Below the pieces are notes generated by a model. The model ran no database searches. It was given only the letters and a program-made list of their open reading frames with translations, and was not told the origin of the DNA. The translations under genes were made by a program, and so were the position numbers. DNA of 64,000 nt from an uncultured Clostridium sp. (lineage in GTDB: Bacteria; Bacillota; Clostridia; Oscillospirales; Ruminococcaceae), in assembly GCA_902490335.1 (NCBI GenBank), contig CABUDL010000004.1, positions 1 through 64,000 on the forward strand, read 5' to 3'. Every line of letters starts with the position of its first letter. The first letter of the stretch is position 1. Shown piece by piece: positions 61,527 through 64,000 of this stretch.

Positions 61527-62912
61527 ATGAACAAACGCATGAATCTCTTTACCCTGACCTGGCCGATTTTCATCGAAAATGTGCTGTTCATGCTGCTGGG
61601 CTTCATCGACATCTTTGTACTAAGCCGCTATAACGATGTCGCTGCCAGTGCAGTCAGTGCAGCCAACCAAATCATCTCCATCTGCAACCTGGTGTTCAGC
61701 ATCATCTCCGGCGCAACTGCCATCCTGATTTCCCAAAGCCTGGGCGCACAAAAACGGGAAAGCGCCTCACAGATTGCTGCGCTGTCGCTGCTGTTCAGCA
61801 CCATCATCGGGCTTGTCATTTCCGCTTTGATTGCCCTGTTTCACCGTCCTCTGCTGGCTGCATTGGGCGCACAGGGCGAGATTTTGGAATACGGCTGCGA
61901 ATATCTGCTGATTGTCGGCGGCTTCATCTTCACCCAGTCGCTGCTTAACTCGATCACCGCCATCCTGCGCAGCCATGGACACACCCGCATCTCGATGTAC
62001 GTCACTGCCATCATGAACCTGCTCAATGCCGTACTGGACACCGCCTTTGTGCTCGGTCTGTTCGGGCTGCCTTCGCTGGGCGTGCGCGGCGTTGCCATTG
62101 CCACCACCCTTGCCCGTGTAGTCGGTGTGGCTATCCTTTGTGTGATGCTGTTCCGCCATGTCGAGCCGCTGTCCATCTTTTCGCTGCTGCGTCCCTTCCC
62201 GCGCGAGGAGGGCAAAAAAATCCTGCTGGTGGGGCTGCCCTCTGCCTTTGAAAGCATCAACTACAACATTGCGCAGCTGGTGGTGACCGGCATCATCTTC
62301 CGCTTTTTGTCCGACAGTGATTTTATCACCAAGACCTATTTTTCCAACATCGTCATCTTCTTTTATGTCTTTTCCAATTCCATCGCGCAGGGTGCACAGA
62401 TTCTGGTTGGCTATCACATGGGCAACGGTGAGCCCGACCAGGCAGACCGCGTCTGTATGCGTTCGCTGCGCATCTCACTGGGGATTTCGATGGCAATCAG
62501 CATCGGTGCGCTGTTTGTCCGCCGCCAGCTGATGATGATTTTCACCACCGACCCGATCATTGTGCAGGCGGGAGCGGCGCTGTTTTTCATCGACCTGTTT
62601 GTGGAATTCGGACGCACCTTCAACATCGTGGTCATCAACGGACTGCGCGGAGCCGGTGACACCGTCTATCCGTCGGTGGTCGCTGTGTTCTCCATGTGGC
62701 TGGTTTCCACCCTGGGCAGCTTTCTCCTTGCCGTCCCGATGGGACTGGGGCTGCAGGGGATTTGGATTGCCTTTGCTGCGGACGAATGCCTGCGCGGACT
62801 GCTGATGCAGCTGCGCTGGAAAAGCGGAAAATGGCGCAGCAAAAGCCTTTATTCCCGCTCCGGGAATGCCAAAGCCTCCAATGCACAGCAGGCTATCCCT
62901 CCGCTCTCTTAG
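61527..62912 (+). CDS. MATE family efflux transporter
   Basis: A 461-residue cation antiporter with about twelve membrane segments. The duplicated MATE pattern is visible: an N-half starting TWPIFIENVLFMLLGFIDIF with LISQSLGAQKRESA (about 70-83), and a C-half starting VGLPSAFESINYNIAQLVV with ILVGYHMGNGEPDQADRV (about 292-309). The basic tail (about 435-461) is cytoplasmic. ATG 61527 follows GAGAGGG. Substrate could be a drug, dye or metabolite. Confidence 0.92.
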   Translation: MNKRMNLFTLTWPIFIENVLFMLLGFIDIFVLSRYNDVAASAVSAANQIISICNLVFSIISGATAILISQSLGAQKRESASQIAALSLLFSTIIGLVISALIALFHRPLLAALGAQGEILEYGCEYLLIVGGFIFTQSLLNSITAILRSHGHTRISMYVTAIMNLLNAVLDTAFVLGLFGLPSLGVRGVAIATTLARVVGVAILCVMLFRHVEPLSIFSLLRPFPREEGKKILLVGLPSAFESINYNIAQLVVTGIIFRFLSDSDFITKTYFSNIVIFFYVFSNSIAQGAQILVGYHMGNGEPDQADRVCMRSLRISLGISMAISIGALFVRRQLMMIFTTDPIIVQAGAALFFIDLFVEFGRTFNIVVINGLRGAGDTVYPSVVAVFSMWLVSTLGSFLLAVPMGLGLQGIWIAFAADECLRGLLMQLRWKSGKWRSKSLYSRSGNAKASNAQQAIPPLS

Positions 62913-62962
62913 TCAGTTTTCATAAATTTCGGAAAGCGCCCCTTTTATCCGCATTTTTGCTC

Positions 62963-62991
62963 TTGACAGCACAGCTTTCCTTCGATATAAT
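62963..62991 (+). promoter_or_regulatory. Promoter of rplJ-rplL
   Basis: A near-perfect promoter: TTGACA (62963-62968), 17-base spacer, TATAAT (62986-62991). Confidence 0.85.
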
Positions 62992-63010
62992 AAAAAAGCT
63001 GTCAATTCCA

Positions 63011-63062
63011 TAGACAGCAGGTGCAAATGCACGAGCATTGCTTAAAGTAAGCCTGCCGAGGA
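63011..63062 (+). promoter_or_regulatory. Ribosomal protein L10 leader
   Basis: The segment TAGACAGCAGGTGCAAATGC (63011-63030) through CTTAAAGTAAGCCTGCCGAG (63041-63060) matches the L10 leader. AGCAGG pairs with CCTGC, and the loop bases form the binding site for the L10(L12)4 complex, which mimics the rRNA site and shuts off the operon when L10 is in excess. Confidence 0.85.
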
Positions 63063-63095
63063 AATGATGAAATAGCATATCTATGACTTTTCATC

Positions 63096-63142
63096 TGCTC
63101 TTTTCCCTCGGTGGTCCCCCACTGGGAGAAAAGAGCTTTTTT
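63096..63142 (+). terminator. Attenuator terminator of the rplJ leader
   Basis: GCTCTTTTCCC pairs with GGGAGAAAAGAGC, followed by TTTTTT, placed between the L10 leader and rplJ (120 bases before the start). L10 binding would favour this terminator. Confidence 0.8.
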
Positions 63143-63262
63143 AAGTTTTCGGGTCATCTGAGTATCTCCTTCCGCTTTGCGGGCAGAGCGCTCAGGGCGG
63201 CGATTTGCATCAATCCGCACCGCATTTTTTGCGGACAAGCATTTTTCAGGAGGTGAACTGAT

Positions 63263-63820
63263 TTGCCAAACGAAAAGGTTTTACTCGAAAAACAGCAGTA
63301 TGTTGCTGAGCTCAAAGAGAAACTCACCAACTCTGCTGCCGGTGTCCTGGTTGATTACAAGGGCATCACTGTTGCCGATGATACCAAACTTCGTAAAGAA
63401 CTGCGTGAAGCTGGCGTTGAGTACCGTGTTGTTAAAAACACCATGCTCCGTCTGGCACTGAAAGATACTCCATACGAGGAGATCTCCAACGTGCTGGAAA
63501 ACACCACCGCTCTGGCTCTTTCCCACGAAGATCCGATCATCGCTGCAAAGATCATCTGCAAGTACATTGAGTCTTCCAAGAGCAGCTACGCTGTAAAAGC
63601 TGGTTTTGCTGATGGTAAGCCAATGGACAAAGCTGGTGTTGAGACTCTGGCTAAGCTGCCTAACAAAGAAGGCCTCATCTCTATGTTGCTCAGCGTTCTT
63701 ACTGGCAACCTCAGAGGTCTTGCTGTTGCTATCAAAGCAATCGGCGAGAAGAAAGAAGAGGAATCCGGCGCTCCTGCTGTTGAGTCCGCTGCTCAGGAAG
63801 AAGCTCCTGCTGCAGAATAA
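63263..63820 (+). CDS. rplJ: 50S ribosomal protein L10
   Basis: A 185-residue stalk-base protein. The N-terminal VAELKEKLTNSAAGVLVDYKGI (in parts) and the EYRVVKNTMLRLAL block (about 53-66) are typical rRNA-binding regions; the C-terminal helix with LAVAIKAIGEKKEEE binds L7/L12 dimers. Start is TTG 63263 with AGGAGGTGA five bases upstream. Confidence 0.96.
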   Translation: MPNEKVLLEKQQYVAELKEKLTNSAAGVLVDYKGITVADDTKLRKELREAGVEYRVVKNTMLRLALKDTPYEEISNVLENTTALALSHEDPIIAAKIICKYIESSKSSYAVKAGFADGKPMDKAGVETLAKLPNKEGLISMLLSVLTGNLRGLAVAIKAIGEKKEEESGAPAVESAAQEEAPAAE

Positions 63821-63889
63821 TCCCAATCTGTGCGGAGTCCTTTAACGGTCCCGCCGCTACACTTTTATTGAAATTATGGAGGTACTATC

Positions 63890-64000
63890 ATGGCTTCTGA
63901 GAAAGTTTTAGCATTTGTTGAGAATGTTAAAGAACTGACTGTTCTTGAGCTTGCTGAGCTCGTAAAAGCACTTGAAGAAGAATTTGGCGTTTCCGCTGCT
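63890..64000 (+). CDS. rplL: 50S ribosomal protein L7/L12, N-terminal part
   Basis: The first 37 residues of L7/L12, cut by the window edge. ENVKELTVLELAELVKALEEEFGV is the classical N-terminal dimerisation domain. ATG 63890 follows GGAGG. It is 69 bases after rplJ and cotranscribed. Confidence 0.95.
   Translation, partial: MASEKVLAFVENVKELTVLELAELVKALEEEFGVSAA

Overview
The window looks like chromosome of an anaerobic, amino-acid-fermenting Firmicute of class Clostridia, probably a gut Oscillospirales/Ruminococcaceae-type organism. Reasons: dnaG-rpoD and rplJ-rplL arrangements, an HrcA/CIRCE-controlled Hsp20, a PerR/rubrerythrin oxygen defence, many TTG and GTG starts behind strong AGGAGG sites, glycine reductase and selenium genes, and a complete methylaspartate route for glutamate fermentation. 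No prophage, IS element, rRNA operon or CRISPR array was seen. Genus is an inference I cannot narrow from sequence alone.

Layout. 1-5.1 kb: the 5' part of grdE and grdX (glycine reductase, minus strand) behind a probable tandem glycine riboswitch and a good promoter; then a selenium module (class V aminotransferase, YedE transporter, TusA-like protein, DUF3343 protein). 5.1-27 kb: mostly housekeeping genes (WalJ-type hydrolase, PepF, DEDDh exonuclease, an orphan ABC solute-binding lipoprotein, galE, cls, yifB-rlmH, a CorA-type transporter with an unusual leader, murA, Rrf2 regulator, pepC, a MITE-like repeat, dnaG-rpoD, an IMPACT-family gene, rpmE). 27-33.6 kb: a GntR(YtrA)-ABC transporter operon, GGCT-like protein, a BaiA-like short-chain dehydrogenase and tRNA-Leu(UAG) followed by a duplicated terminator. 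33.8-46.9 kb: a 13-gene minus-strand operon encoding glutamate mutase (glmS, glmL, glmE), methylaspartate ammonia-lyase, a two-subunit mesaconase, citramalate/citrate lyase (citD, citE, citF) with its activation enzymes (citC, fused citX-citG), a cobalamin adenosyltransferase and a P-loop protein of unknown role. Together these convert glutamate to ammonia, acetate and pyruvate. 47-54.5 kb: YitT protein, lipoprotein, acetyltransferases, a frameshifted ECF-type membrane gene, Hsp20, an Fe-S aldo/keto reductase, rpe and a MecA-like gene. 54.5-59.2 kb: a five-gene Rnf-like operon (C, D, E, A homologues plus a DUF4015-like protein) that lacks rnfB and rnfG and lacks the conserved cysteines of RnfA and RnfE. 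59.4-64 kb: rubrerythrin, PerR, a hydrolase, a MATE exporter, and the L10 leader with rplJ and the start of rplL.

The two most unusual items are (1) the Rnf-like complex without the expected intramembrane cluster ligands, and (2) the CorA leader, a 28-codon reading frame starting with a Lys-Pro-Asp-Pro stretch (compare enterobacterial MgtL) whose own sequence forms two mutually exclusive hairpins next to the corA ribosome binding site. Coordinates and starts below were chosen by ribosome binding site and family comparison from memory; no database search was run.
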